64,000 bases of DNA from Rhododendron vialii (GCF_030253575.1 NC_080567.1:32624501-32688500), one strand, 5' to 3'. Shown: positions 1 to 12,795, counted from the stretch's first letter. Numbers and translations: made by a program. Notes: generated by a model not told the origin, from the sequence alone.

Positions 1-3000
1 CACAATGTTTCTTCCATCAAGTGCTAGCGTGGCACCATTATCAATACCATTCTGAATCAATCTGCATATATGCTCCTTTGCCTGTGAATACGGAAGAAAC
101 CCCATGGGATCTAAGTATCTAATCATCTATTCACAGTTGATAAAGCGTGTATATTAAAACGTTCAAATTATGTATCAACCTGTTTACTGATCATCGGACC
201 AAGGTCTGCATCTGGTTCAGTTCCTGCATTAATCTTAAGTGATTTAGCACGCTCTACAAGTTTATCTTCCCTGAAAAGAAAACAATAGCTTTGGTTAATT
301 CCGATGCATCTCATTTCCAGCATGAAACTTAAAATCATGTACTCTCATGATTCTTATCAGGATTTTTATTCAGAAGACAAGATACATCAAAAAAAGGAAA
401 TATGTTACCACAAGAAGTTAACTTGCGCCGGCTGGAGTCAATTTCGTTTTACAACTCTTAACACCCAAAACTGTATTGGAAACACTTGGCAACCAAAGCC
501 TTAACAATTACACAAAGCATTTCATTCCTAATGGTCCTCAGTCCTGACACCTAGTTGCACATCACAACATGCACTCTACAAAGCTTTATGGCAGGGTCTA
601 GACTCTAGCTCTAGCCTCAAGTATAGCCTATAGAAAAATGACACATTAGATGTTTATCGAATTCTGACATTAAACCACATGCCTGACGGTTCTGCATAAC
701 TCTTCATGGAACATGTTAGGGGCCTAGGGCCTTCCATTTATGTCAGTCAGGTACAAAATACACTACACAGAGAAAATTGAAAGCAAAGGAGGTCATGTCC
801 TAAGCCCTCACTCAAGGAGAATAGTACTCTGTGTGTGTGTGACAGACACAGGCACATACGAGTTTTAGTATGACTTCATATCTGCAATTACAGGTTCACG
901 TATAAAAATGATGCTATTTTTCCAATATATGCCAAATATTACTGCCAACTACCCATATACTGGTAAATTTTGCTGCAAAATGAAGGGTCCAAAGGTAGCG
1001 CTTTACACTTAACTTTAGGGGATGCAAAACAAGGACGATTTCCATCTCAACAAAACCAAGATTGTTTAGGTTCTCCTAATTGTTTTGATATACAAACTCT
1101 GAACTTAATGTCCAGAATCGCAACAATAATTCGGGCATGAAATGCTACATACAAAAATAGCATCAAGTAGTTGGCTGTACAAAAAGGTGGGACTGAGAGC
1201 TGAAAATGCCATCCAGCTAAAAAGAAAAGGAAACTAAAGAATAGGAAAAAGAACTTCAGCTTTAGAAATTGCCCCGTTAATTCCTAGATGTAATAAATGT
1301 CCATCACTTATCTATTCAGAGGAAGGATTGCACTAAGCCCATCGTGAAATGAATAAGTGTGTGTGCTGGGAGTGGGGGCAGAATACCATGAATTTGAGCC
1401 TCCGACAAAAAGTACTGTGTTGATTGCCATGCACCTCTGTCCTGCAGCACCAAATCCAGCGGCAAATAATGCATTCAAGGTAGTGTCCATGTTTGCATCT
1501 GGCATGACAATCGCAGAACTTTTGGCTCCCGAATTAGACTGAAGAGAACAGTCAGCAACTGAATCATGACCACTTTAAATATTGTGGTACGGAAGCTCAA
1601 AACATTTGCTCATAAGTCAAAAGATATATGAATGTCGAGCAAGATGACCTGCTACTACCTGAATACGTTTCCCATTAGCTGATGCTCTAGTGTATAAATA
1701 CCTGCTGGCCTTGAAAAAAAAGACAAGAAACAAGGAGACTATTGACATTAATTTAATTTCCCGACTTCCAGAAAATATCAGTACTTTATAGGTAAGTTCC
1801 CCAGGAGAAACTTAAAAAATGTGGCATGCACAATGAGAACATCACAACCAGTGAGTAAGAAGAAAAAAGATCCCCAAAGAAGCTTGCCATGGAAAAGAAT
1901 AATACATCAATTGATACCAAAGATTAGAGTTCAATATTTAGGAAAACAAATTAAAGACAGCAGCTACGCTAAAATCTAGTCTGGATGTAACAATTCAAAG
2001 TAGTTAAACCAAAATAGACTGTACAACATGAAGAGTAGTACTGCGCATGATAGATGCACCAAAAACCATACTGAACTTTTCTTATAAAAACTGGACGAAG
2101 CACTAAACTGGTCATCATTTATCCGTTTCCCATATCGGCATGAACCCGGACATGGTCATGAAAGGTTTCAATCATCACTTGATGAACACCACAGGACCAC
2201 CTATTTTGTAGTACGTACTAGGAAAAACATTTGAAGATGCCAGCTAATCCCACCGATTAAGTCTCTGGATTATTGGTAGCAGAAGGCAACATCCTGTTAT
2301 CTAGCCACTTAAACAAACAGCTTCTTAGTAGGGGGTCACATGTTGAGAAGGTTGAAATAACCAAAATACTGTTCTGTCAAGATCACTTTCTACACTCCAT
2401 ACAAAATGAAGGATAGGATGGTAAAGGGCATACGAATCTCCTATGCCACAACAGAGCTGAGTCTTCCATTCTGGAAAAGTTTCAAACTCTTCATGAATTA
2501 AGTAGCATTCTGCTCTTCATCCAAAAATTTCCAGCTACTTCATCACATAAATCCATACTTCATCTGCTCAACATCCTGCATGGGTAACTGCTTCAGGTTT
2601 TTCAAACTCATCACTTTGCTTTAATTTCCAATTCGTTAACCCATAGCTGTGGCACCACCATGCCCTCCATACCAAACAATCCCTGTGGCTGTCTCTATAT
2701 TGCACAACACCCAAATCGTTGCAAGTGCTTCAACTTTTGCGTGCTCACTAAAATTACATCTTTTTTCTTTGATACAAAAAATGGAAGTGCAAATATGATA
2801 CCTCGTCACCTCCGCCAGGGAGTATTACTCTGTCACACCACACTACTATCTGTGGGGGACCCACCACACCTACGTTGGGACCAAAGTTAAGGTCCCACCT
2901 AAAGCAACTAAACAAGAAGTGAAACTAAGGGGGAAAAATGTTTACTTTATCTGAATCAGCAAATGATATAGCTTTAATATCGTCCTCATCACAGATGGCA

Positions 3001-6000
3001 TTCATGATCTCCTGCCAAAAATTGAAAAAGAAAACAAATGAAAAATGAGACATCTGCATATCACGATACAAGTGCAATAGGGAAAACAAAATTCAGGTGA
3101 AAGCAGCGCAGATTGTGCGTAGAGCATACACAATTTAGTAAAATAGAAGCAGTTGCCACCTTAATACCACTAATGTACTTCATATCCATCCTTCCCAGCT
3201 CCCAAGATAAAGGGCTGGAAACATTTCAAATAGATTGGCTCTTTCTTTCTTTCCTTCTTTTTTTTTTTAATCATTTTATGTGCGTGCACGTGCCTGGGGG
3301 GTGGTTACATGTTCGAAATGAAATATTGCATATCAAACCTTGAGTGAAGTTTCTATAGTCAAGGGAGCATACTTATGCTTATCACAAGAAACTCAGAACT
3401 TACATTGGTGCCATGAACAATGTTTAAGACGCCATTGGGCAAACCAGCCTCAAGTGCTAGCTCTGCAAGTATAATACAAGGTCCTGAACAACAAGAGAAA
3501 TAAACTATCTTATCAATGCGCCATCATAAACAACAAGGTACATAAACACATATACACATTTCAAAAGATATGTAGATCACAAAGAAAATGCAAAAGAACC
3601 ATGAACCAGCATATTAGTATAATGAGGGCAGATTGATAGCAAAATCAAATAATAAGGATTTTCAAGGCAATAGACAAAAACATTCACAAACTTTTAGGGG
3701 ATACCTATCCACTAACAGAAATCCTATTGGTACCGACGGTACCCATAGGGAAAATGCACCGACGGCCACCGGACGGCCGTCTCCGGTCACCGGACGGCCG
3801 ATCCGAGCCGTCCAAAAATTTTAAAAAATAAAACCGAGTGGCCTTACGCGAGAATCAATGGCATCCGAGGTGTGTAGGGTACTTGATCCGAGTACCCCTT
3901 TTTCGTGTATATACACGTATATACAAATATACACGAAAAATGGGTGCTCGGATCAAGTACCCTACACACCTCGGATGCCATTGATTCTCGCGTGAGGCCA
4001 CTCGGTTTTATTTTTTAAAATTTTTGGACGGCTCGGATCGGCCGTCCGGTGACCGGAGACGGCCGTCCGGTGGCCGTCGGTGCATTTTCCCTATGGGTAC
4101 CGTCGGTACCCATAGCAGTACTCATCCACTAATATCTGACCCTATCATTTTTCCTATTTAGTTGCAGACATCAAACTATGAGGGAACAGAATGAACAATC
4201 CATAATTCTATTTGGTCGAGCTAATTACCAAGGCCACAACACAATGGAATATGGCTATTACAATTAACAGGTATTCCTCGCTTTTGACTTGCCACAGATG
4301 ACAAATACAACTGAGAACCTAGAATATTAATTCCATTCCAGCATTCTCACATAAATGCCAACAGTAATATGCACAAATATCAGAACATTTTGCTAGAGAG
4401 AACAACCATCACAATTCTCAACGCCCTTGATCCATGTAGGTGGAGTCACACCCACAAAGCTCAAGAAGCAGAAAGGAAATTCCTATCCAACGCTACAAAT
4501 TGGGAGTACAGATGATTCATTTAGATATTGAAAGGCTAAGAAAGTGAAAGATATCTCAGTAAACACAGGCCAAAAACTTCTGATTGCAATAATTTCTTCA
4601 GTCTAAACTTCACGAAATTACTCAGCACAATCCCCTAGATTCATATCATAACACCTCATACCAAATTAAAGTAAACTAATGTATATCATATACCTCTTCA
4701 TAAGAATCCCCAAGACAACCTACAAAATATCTAATTGCGGAGAAAAGATAAGGCTAAGAAGCACGGGCATGTCATGTCAGTCATGACAAGCATCAATAGT
4801 CCCTCGTTGTTCATCCCCCAGCTTTTAGACTAACCAAACCAAACCAAACCGAGCCTTATGTCCCAATCACTTAGGGTTGGCTACATGAATCATTTTCCTC
4901 CATTGAGCTCTGTCAAGGGCCACTTGTTCACACAAACCCATTATACTCATATCTTTGCACACAACAAATTTAATGTTAATTTAGGTCTACCCCTCCCCGT
5001 AGCATCGCTATCCAAAGCTATCCTATCCGCTCTCTTAACTATTGCATCTCCTGGTTTACGGTAATCATGCCCAAACCACCTTAGCCTATTTTCCCTCAAC
5101 TTCTCATTTATAGGTGCTACACCTACCATCTCATGAACCATTTCATTTCTAATCCTGTCTCGTCTAGTCTTATCACACATCCACTTCAACATTCTCATTT
5201 CTGTTACACTCATCTTGCTCAACTGTTGTTTCTTAATAGGCCAACATTCTGTCCTGTAAAGTATCGTTGGTCTGATGACAACTCCATAGAATTTTTCCTT
5301 CAATTTTGTGGGTACCCTCTTGTCACATAGTACACCAGTAGCGCTCCTCCACTTAAGCCACCCCACTTGGATCCTATGGGTCACATAATCGCCAATCTAT
5401 CCATCTCTACTAATAATTGAGCCTAAGTACCTAAAATGATCACTCTTTGGTATCTCCTGGTCTTGGATCATCACTCTTTCTTCATACGCACTGCTGGTAC
5501 CACTAAACTTGCACACTATATACTCAATTTTACTCCTACTTATCCGAAAACCCTTTAAGTCTAATACTTCCCTCCAAATTTCTAGTTTCATATTAACGCC
5601 TCTAGCGGTTTCATCTACGAGGACAATGTCATCTGCAAACATCATACACTATGGGATATCCTCCTGAAATTATTTAGTCAATTCATCCATAACTAAGGCA
5701 AAGAGGTACGGGCTCAAGGCTAACCCTTGATGCAATCATACAGTGATTGGAAATTCACTCGTTTCCCCTACTAGTGATCTAATGGTAGTGACGGCACCTT
5801 CATACATGTCTCTAATCACCTCGATATACCCTTTGGTCACTCCCTTTCTCTCCAAAACCCACCATATGATATCTTTAGGCACCCTATCATAAGCATTTTC
5901 TAAGTCTATGAAAACCATACGGAGATCCTTCTTCTTTGCTATGTGTTTTTTCTACCAATCTCTTTAACAGGTAGATAGCTTCTATGATTGATCTTCCAGG

Positions 6001-8568
6001 CATGAACCCAAACTGTTTCTCTGATACCGTAGTCACCATCCTCAAACGATGCTCAATAACTCTTTCCCATAACTTCATGGTATGACTCATCAATTTAATA
6101 CATCTATAGTTGTTGCAGCTTTGAATAGCCCCTTTATTCTTATAGATAGGTACTAAGGTGCTCCTTCTCCATTCGTCGGGCATCTTCCGAGTCATAATAA
6201 TCTTGTTGAACAATTTCGTCAACCAAGTCACCCCCAGGTCACCTAGACTTTTCCACACTCCAACAGGGATATCATCTGGTCTTAGGGCCTTACCCGGTTT
6301 CATCCTTTTCAAAGCTTTAACCACTTCAAACTTTTGTATTCTCCGATAAAACTCATATTCTATGTTCTCGCCTAGTACATACACTTCCTCCCCACCAAAG
6401 CCTCCTTCATGTTTCTTGTTTAACAACTTCTTGAAATACGACTTCCATCTATCCCCGATCGCCTCGTCTTTCACCAACACCACTTAATCAATACCTTTTA
6501 TACACTTAACTTGAGAAACATCTCTAGCTTTCCTTTCTCGCAGCTTGGCAAGTTTATAAATAATCATTTCTCCATCTGTTAGATGATTTCTGTTAGTGAT
6601 GATGTATGCATTCATGGTATTATTTAACAAATTATGAATGGTTTACATCATTAGTTATATGGAATTCTGCAATCGTCATATAGTTCTTGAAATATAACGT
6701 TACTTTTAATTTAAATTAATCCATTTCAATTTTCTCTTACTTAAATATACGTGTCTTCGGCATGTCGTATCTTGCTTTTTTTGAACCTTCTGCCCATGTT
6801 GATGTCATATCACTTGTCTATGCTACTTAGAGAGAGGAAAGGGGTGATAAAAAACTCAGTCAGTACTAAGATTTGGCCATAAAACTTTCATGCTTTAGAG
6901 CTTCATACACCCCTACATACTAAAGTACCGTTCAAAAGAAGATGAATGCATATATTGTCGAAGTTTATAATTGTGTCAAATACAGGAAACCGTTTCAAAG
7001 AGAAAAGAAAAATATAAGGCAAAACCAAATAGGTTTCAAACATCATACTAGGTGGGAATGCTCCAAGAATTCGTGAACAACAAGAATAGAAAGAGAACAA
7101 TAACCTGGAGCTTTCTCAGAAGGCTTTAGAATAAAGGTATTACCACATGCAACTGCAAAGGGAAACATCTGCAAAAGAGAGATAAAATGAGAAATCAATT
7201 TTGTTTTGAAAAGTGATGGTGATGAGGTCTACAAAGCATCCCAAAACACCGAGGACCCATCTTTTATGAAACCAAACTACAAAACCCAAAGATAACACAG
7301 ATTGCTCATAAATATGTCTCATTATTTGTAAAACAGATTTTGTGACATCTTTTTGCGACTTCATGGCAAAAGGAGGAACGGTATTATATATTTTCTGCCA
7401 GCCAAAAGGAGCAATCTCCAAATAGAACATGGAGGGAAAAGATGAGAGAGAAACTCAAAATAACTTTTTTTTTTGATGAGTAGAAGTCAAAAGAACTGAA
7501 AAAAGAAAAACACAGCAGGCTTACCCATAATGGGATCATCGCTGGAAAGTTGAAAGAACAAATACCAGCACAAACACCAAGTGGCTCTCTTATGCTGTAC
7601 GTATCAATTCCATTTGGTATATTTGAGGCAAACTCCCCCACTTGTAAACCTGCCATTCCACAAGCATGCTCCAACACCTCTGCAATATAAAGGAAATTTG
7701 GTAAAGAACTCAAACACAACCAAACAAGCTCAAATACCCAAGATTTCTTTGAAGACGGGGGGACAGTAAAAACACCAACCTAGGCCACGAAGCACTTCAC
7801 TATATGCATCCTTCAATGTTTTACCCTGCTCAGAAGTAATATTAAACGCGAGCTTGTCCTGCAATTAATCACAATCACTATAAAGGAACATGGCAAGTTT
7901 GATACGATGTAGATCACTGACGTCCCAATGCACTTACAATGTCTCTTCGGATAAGTTCTTGAAGCTTGAACATGATACGTTGGCGAGTGGTAACCAGTGT
8001 GTTTCGCCATGATGGAAAAGCCCTTTTTGCTGCAAATATTGCAGCTTTAAATTCTTCAGTGGTGGTAAAAGGAACTTGAGAGACAACTTGCTGTGTTGCC
8101 TATTGATGATCAAAGAATATTCATTCTACCCGTTATTAACTTAATCCTGAGAAAGAAAGGAAGAAAACAGAAAAAAAATTCATGGACATTTTCTGCACTT
8201 ACAGGGTTTATTACATCAACAGAGGCTGATGATTGAGAATCAACAAATCTACCACCAATGAGATTGGGGACCCTCTGGTAGATATAGTATATAATGAGTT
8301 CGAGTCTAGTATAACTTTCAGAGATACCGCTAACATGGAGAAGGGGGGAGTAGATAAGGAAAAAAAAAACCAATACACTATCTACTTCTGATTGGGTAAT
8401 ACATGTAACACCCCTCACTGCTAAAGAAAAGGCATTAATCTGAGTTCATCTAAGTCACATCTTCGCTTACCGGAGGGTAGCGCTGCCTCCAAGATGGCTC
8501 GCTAGTTGATGGCAGATGTAAGTTTCCCACAGCAGATGTCTGAGGTCTCAATGTCTTGAATCTCTTCA
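1..8568 (-). CDS. Methylmalonate-semialdehyde dehydrogenase (ALDH6 family), partial, fused to an upstream FAR1-type exon
   Basis: The family performs CoA-dependent oxidation of methylmalonate and malonate semialdehyde in mitochondrial valine and pyrimidine catabolism. Minus-strand exons, in order: 8471-8568 (linker), 8203-8274, 7938-8099, 7780-7858, 7525-7679, 7105-7168, 3404-3483, 2946-3011, 1659-1709, 1387-1538, 180-270 and 1-81, which continues off the window. Every junction has GT/AG ends and all phases agree. Family landmarks are [82 protein letters not shown] and the active-site [10 protein letters not shown]. If translation starts in the FAR1 exon, the catalytic Cys is near residue 495. 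Odd: the family's FVGS nucleotide-binding stretch reads FADS (about 437-440). No mitochondrial presequence is seen directly before the enzyme; the FAR1 exon joins there instead. The LINE-containing intron is 7104-3484. Confidence 0.88.
3716..4123. mobile_element. Foldback (MITE-like) element with 9-bp target duplication
   Basis: Two arms of about 190 bp form a near-perfect palindrome (3724-4115) around a centre near 3920. The arms are GC-rich (CCGACGGCCACCGGACGGCC) and the centre is AT-rich. The 9-bp word ATCCACTAA occurs at 3707-3715 and again at 4124-4132, a length typical of Mutator-like elements. It lies inside the large dehydrogenase intron. A transcript through it would form a very long hairpin. 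Confidence 0.75.
4832..6640 (-). mobile_element. RTE-clade LINE, 5' truncated and broken, inside the dehydrogenase intron
   Basis: Minus-strand reverse transcriptase fragments run in element order. About 6600-5887 has [31 protein letters not shown] and [11 protein letters not shown]. 5918-5736 has [14 protein letters not shown], and 5645-5397 has the catalytic FADD in [13 protein letters not shown]. 5384-4947 has [13 protein letters not shown] and MRMLKWMC. These are typical of the plant RTE reverse transcriptase. The fragments are separated by frameshifts and stops, and no endonuclease domain remains. The 3' end is a short run of an AACCA-like repeat at 4832-4850, as RTE elements often show. 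It lies in the same orientation as the host gene, so it is transcribed within the intron. Confidence 0.85.
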
Positions 8569-9684
8569 CTGAAACACAAAAATGCCAATCTATTGAGAAA
8601 ACAAGCAAGTGATGCAATGACAAATTTATGATGGGCACTCTAGGTTATCGAGAGAAAAGTACAAAAAGGACAGCTTCTCAAGCTTTAAAAAATTTAACCC
8701 TCTTGAAGGAAAACTGCAAATATCCAGAGACTTCTTCGACCTTTAGCAGAACCATTAGAATCTATTTTAGCTCACTGCACTTAAATAAAAGACTACTACT
8801 ATCCTACTTGTAATAAAGGCAAGCAAATGCCCCATCAGCTTAGGCCGCATTCCCTGATAAAGATACTTGGATTACATTCTTGCTGATGTTACCCACATAT
8901 AAGGGCAAAAAGTATTCCGAGTGACAAAAAAGACTACCAAACCAATTAATGGACGATGCAGATCACACACCCTCTTTCTTATGGAGAAAGGGTGCTGATT
9001 TATGAGCCCAAGCCATAATCAGATTTTGATGTTACGCAAACCTATGCTAAACATCTCCTAGATTAAGCAAATGCATGCTCAAGCTATTTTATGTCCATAT
9101 TACTTGACTAAGGCGTCTTGTGGGTGAACTAAAATTTTTAAGTCTACAAAACTCTCAGCTTGGTGCTTTTCTAGGATATGCTTAAGCCAGTCCACAGGAG
9201 ATGCATTTTCTATCTTTTTTTCTATTTCTTCTTTCATTTTTGAACAAGCAGCCCAAGCAAAGGTTGGAGTTGACCTTGTGCAACATAAGGAGCTCTGAAC
9301 AAGTGAACACACACATGACAGTTATATCAGTCAAGATCAAATTTATGATGAAATAGAGTCAGAAGACTCAGGATCCATCTTAATTAATGGATTGTCCAAT
9401 TTTTACTTCCGCAATCAACTCCTTCTCTGTGCTCAAGAGTGTGTGTCCTACTTATTTACATTGTGTGGACTATGTTAGCAAACTCCACATTTAGCAAACA
9501 GTGAAAATTGATGAGTTGGTTACACAGGTAAGGATGTAGCGATGTAGTTAATAAATTCATGGCTGATGTAATGTAACGGTGTAACGAACTCATCTAAGTT
9601 ACCTTTACAAAAGAAAATGCAGAGAGAAAGACAAAGAGACAGATAGAGAGGGTCAAATTGTAAGTTAGTTGAGGGGGCCTTGAC

Positions 9685-10234
9685 CTGTAATATTTCCTTG
9701 TCGCAGCTTAGCCTTGATATTGTAAACATGTTTTGGCGTCGATAAAAGCTCTGGATTGCTTTGTCTCAGTCTCTTGAGAATTTGACGTGGTTTTAAACCA
9801 GCTTCTGTCATCTCTTTAACAAGAAGCACTTCCGTCTCTGTGAAACGACGAGCGGCAGGATGCTCCGAAATGTCCGTTAACGGTTCATGGTTGTGTGAAC
9901 CGTTTTTAATGCTGAGCACCCACAAACCGTCATCTTTTTTACCCACACATTCAAAGGGACAATTTGTAAGCCGAGAACCTGTTTTTCTTTTGCGAATATG
10001 TTCCCCAGATGCTTCATCCACAGATTTTCGTCTATTACGATAAACACCTCCTCTGTCACACCCAAGAATTACAACTCTTTCCTTCTTGGACTGCTTTATA
10101 GTTACAACATATCCTTGTGATATGGCAAACTCTCCTACATGTTGGATAAGTTCTTCTCGATCTATAAAACTTCCAGGTGGAGGTGGAAGCATCTGCGGGG
10201 TTTCAGGTAACCCTGAGTAATCTTGGATCTCCAT
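9685..10234 (-). CDS. FAR1-type DNA-binding domain exon, 5' coding exon of the ALDH6 fusion gene
   Basis: This single exon encodes 183 residues plus one base. The start chosen is ATG at 10234, beginning MEIQDYSGLPETPQ; an upstream in-frame ATG exists but its sequence looks like intron, with an acceptor-like tract just before 10234. Residues about 38-117 look like a FAR1 (WRKY-GCM1-type) zinc finger: Cys59, Cys92, Cys96, then His114-x-His116 in SHNHEP. A basic stretch RKRKTGSR lies between them. A helical C-terminal part (about 128-180) with ETEVLLVKEM and PRQILKRLRQ is typical of FAR1/CHEB-like proteins. The exon ends in phase 1 at a GT donor, and the linker exon at 8568 begins with the two bases needed to complete a Val codon, so the frame runs on into the dehydrogenase. 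By family knowledge, FAR1 domains derive from MULE transposases and bind DNA. It could alternatively end in a separate transcript. Confidence 0.8.
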
Positions 10235-11117
10235 CAACCCTAATGTAAAGGACAAACCTACATTAAAGATGGAAGATACACAAAAGGAAGTTAGTTGGAA
10301 ATCTTGACTTTCGAAATTCTGGTACACCAAGGACCAAATATACAACTATACTGAACATTCGCCACTGATTTGTCAACCCTCAGTCATACCCCATTCCCAC
10401 CAATTTTGCTGAGTGCACATTGTCTAGTTACTCGAATTCTGTTTAGCTTGACCACACCAATACCATGACACAAGGGCGGAGAGACAATGAGTCTCAAACA
10501 CCAAAACATGCAAGTAGAAGTATTTGAAGTGATTAAGGGCCAAGCCAAAATATTGCAACTCTGACGCATAAGCCGCGTTGACAAGGAGTCGGTTAACTAG
10601 TCATCGGTCTTTGGCACTAAAAAGTTTGAGAAGCAAGATGGTTTGGATGAGCGAAACTAATATAGGATAGGTTGTCGCTCAAGCAATTCTGGGAGCAGAC
10701 TCCGTGAAGAAGATGTGCGCAGCAAAGTAGGCGTGCAAGTTCAACTTTTATAGCAGGCCGACATGCAAAACAACAGATATAATACAATATTATGTTGTAC
10801 AGCTTTTGCATTGAGAAATAACACAACATAGAGTTCGAAAACGCGGTTGCTTAAGTCTTCTTCTTTAAATTGAGCACAAACCATACTGCATTACATCAAA
10901 CGGGAAAAAAGTTCGAATAAATCCATACTTGGAACTGTTGATCACGTTAACCCCAATTGCACTGAACCTCCATTTTCATGACTATGATTTGACCGACCCT
11001 AACCTAAATATTTTGCAATGTTTCAACAGAAACGGACAATCTGAGAAAACACATTTCGATATCGATAGAATCTCTACGTATAAATCACACGGAAACTTGG
11101 ATACATCACGTACAAGC

Positions 11118-11160
<43 letters not shown>

Positions 11161-11330
11161 AGAAGATACGTTTGCCAAAACAGCTGCAATTGAACTTCTA
11201 GTATTTCCGATCAGAAACTCGACTCGCCATTGGAACGATTGTAACTGTATTTTCAGCCCTAGGCAACTGGGTTTCTTCAGTGGGTCCGGTCTAAGCACCA
11301 GGCTTCCGGGTCGGTAAAAATCTCGTCTAA
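10235..11330 (-). promoter_or_regulatory. Probable 5' leader, leader intron and proximal promoter of the fusion gene
   Basis: I see no coding sequence here. An acceptor-like TTACATTAG sits just before the chosen start codon, suggesting an intron in the 5' UTR. A long (GA)n tract at 11119-11157, read as (CT)n on the gene's strand, is the kind of sequence common in plant leaders. The transcription start cannot be fixed from sequence alone. Confidence 0.35.
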
Positions 11331-11708
11331 GAGCATCCCAATGGGGATGTATTTTGAAACCGGATGAATAGTTATTTTAGATGAAAAAAATGGTTAAAAG
11401 TTAGTTGGATGTAAAATGGAACTCACTCCTATTCAATGGTGAGATATTAAAAAAGGATGGATAATTAACTAAATTTCCCTCGTTCTTAATTTTCTCCAAC
11501 TTTCTTAACCCTAATTTAAGTACTGTTGAAAAATAATTTTGGTATCTAATAATTGAGGACTTTAAAAAAAAATTAATTCCGCAAAAAAAAAAAAATTTAC
11601 TTCCGTCCCAATTTTTTTTTTTTACTTCTCATCCACTTCAATTAAGATTTAAAAAAAAAAAAGTCCAACGGGCAGCCTGGCCCACCCCCAATGCCTTTTC
11701 ATCCCTAT

Positions 11709-11739
<31 letters not shown>

Positions 11740-12244
11740 TTCACAGTCAGAGAAGAAACGTAGAAACAAGGGGTTTTGATCGGAAACCCAAATCACTCCA
11801 GCGCCCCACACCCCCCCCCCCCTCCCCCCGCCGCGCGCGCACGCACACACACACACACACGATCTCTCGATCATCCATCCCTTGCCGATCCAAACCCTTC
11901 CATCCCGATCGGAAATCACCTCCAGATTCGACCCCAACTCCCGCCGGCGTCATCCACCTCACGGACCCCCTCATCTCCTGCTTCCTCACCTCCAGATTCA
12001 AGATTTGCAGATTCCGGCGAAGTTCAAGTTTTTCCGGCGACTCAGGTATACTCCGGCCGTCCATTGTTCTGGTAAATTAGTTAATTTGCTGATCTGGAGG
12101 GGATGGAAAGATGCTTCTAGGGATGGATATATCCATCCCCATACAACTCAAAGCTATTTTCCATCCTCATTGGAAAGCTGATTTTTGATTTAGGGCTGGA
12201 TAATAACTATGACAACCCCTTTTCCATCCCCATTGGGGTTGCTC
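11331..12244. mobile_element. Tourist/Harbinger-like element carrying a leader-like segment
   Basis: The ends match as inverted repeats of about 20 bp (GAGCATCCCAATGGGGATG and its counterpart CATCCCCATTGGGGTTGCTC) and are flanked by TAA on both sides (11328-11330 and 12245-12247). That is the target duplication of PIF/Harbinger-Tourist elements. The interior is unlike a simple MITE. It holds poly-A/T runs, (TC)n near 11708, a C-rich then (AC)n tract near 11810-11861, and a GC-rich coding-like stretch (11870-12070) ending in CGACTCAG followed by GTATAC, which resembles a 5' UTR with a donor site. I found no transposase. Confidence 0.6.
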
Positions 12245-12301
12245 TAATGAACCGGGTAACCGAAACCTTGACCACTTATAGTGAGAGAGGTTGGCAATGA
12301 G

Positions 12302-12795
12302 TAGAGATGTCATTTCAACCCGTTCCTCTCTGATCGGGGTGGAGTTTTGTTGTATTTTTTGTGGGTCGGGTAGGGGAGAATTGATGAAATTTGGCCGAGT
12401 TTAGGTCGGGTTTGGATTGATGTTACTTCCATTTGCGTATCCGCCCTGCTCCAAAATTATTTTATACATAAAAAACTACTCCATTTTCTTGTTTGTTTAC
12501 CCTTGTAATAATAACTAGAATACCACAAAAAATATTAGTAACTATTACTTTTTTTTTTATCCGCTAATAACTATTACTTTCATTTTGCTTTTAGATAATT
12601 GATTTTAATTAAATTCTAATAGTTATTTCATAAACTTTTATTATTTGTACTCACTTATTATAGAATCTAGAACATATTTTCTCAATGAAAAAAAAATAAG
12701 GGGGGCGGGGAGGGGATACCCATAAATTACCCGGTTCGGGTTTGGGGCTAAATTTTCGGGTCGATGTGACAAAATCCGCCCCGTTGCCATTCCTA
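12302..12795. mobile_element. hAT-like non-autonomous element with 8-bp target duplication
   Basis: The left end TAGAGATGTCATTTCAACCCG and the right end, read on the other strand TAGGAATGGCAACGGGGCGG, resemble the hAT terminal pattern TAGGGATGGCAA. Identical 8-bp copies of GCAATGAG flank it at 12294-12301 and 12796-12803. The interior is AT-rich with no coding capacity. Confidence 0.7.

Noticed and set aside
4947-6483. A host gene with several minus-strand exons in the dehydrogenase intron
   Set aside because: The fragments are consecutive pieces of an RTE reverse transcriptase separated by frame breaks, not spliced exons.
9100-9312. Minus-strand open frame (CSLVQSSLCCTRSTPTF...) as an extra exon between the FAR1 and linker exons
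   Set aside because: It follows an acceptor-like CAG, but its frame does not match the phase-1 end of the FAR1 exon and the two possible phases run into stops. The FAR1 exon joins the linker exon directly in phase.
10235-10345. Extending the FAR1 protein to the upstream in-frame ATG at 10345
   Set aside because: The added residues are hydrophobic and intron-like, and an acceptor-like site lies just before 10234.
11638-12181. Overlapping open frames on both strands
   Set aside because: They arise from (CT)n, (AC)n and GC-rich sequence in the Tourist-like element; no family resemblance.
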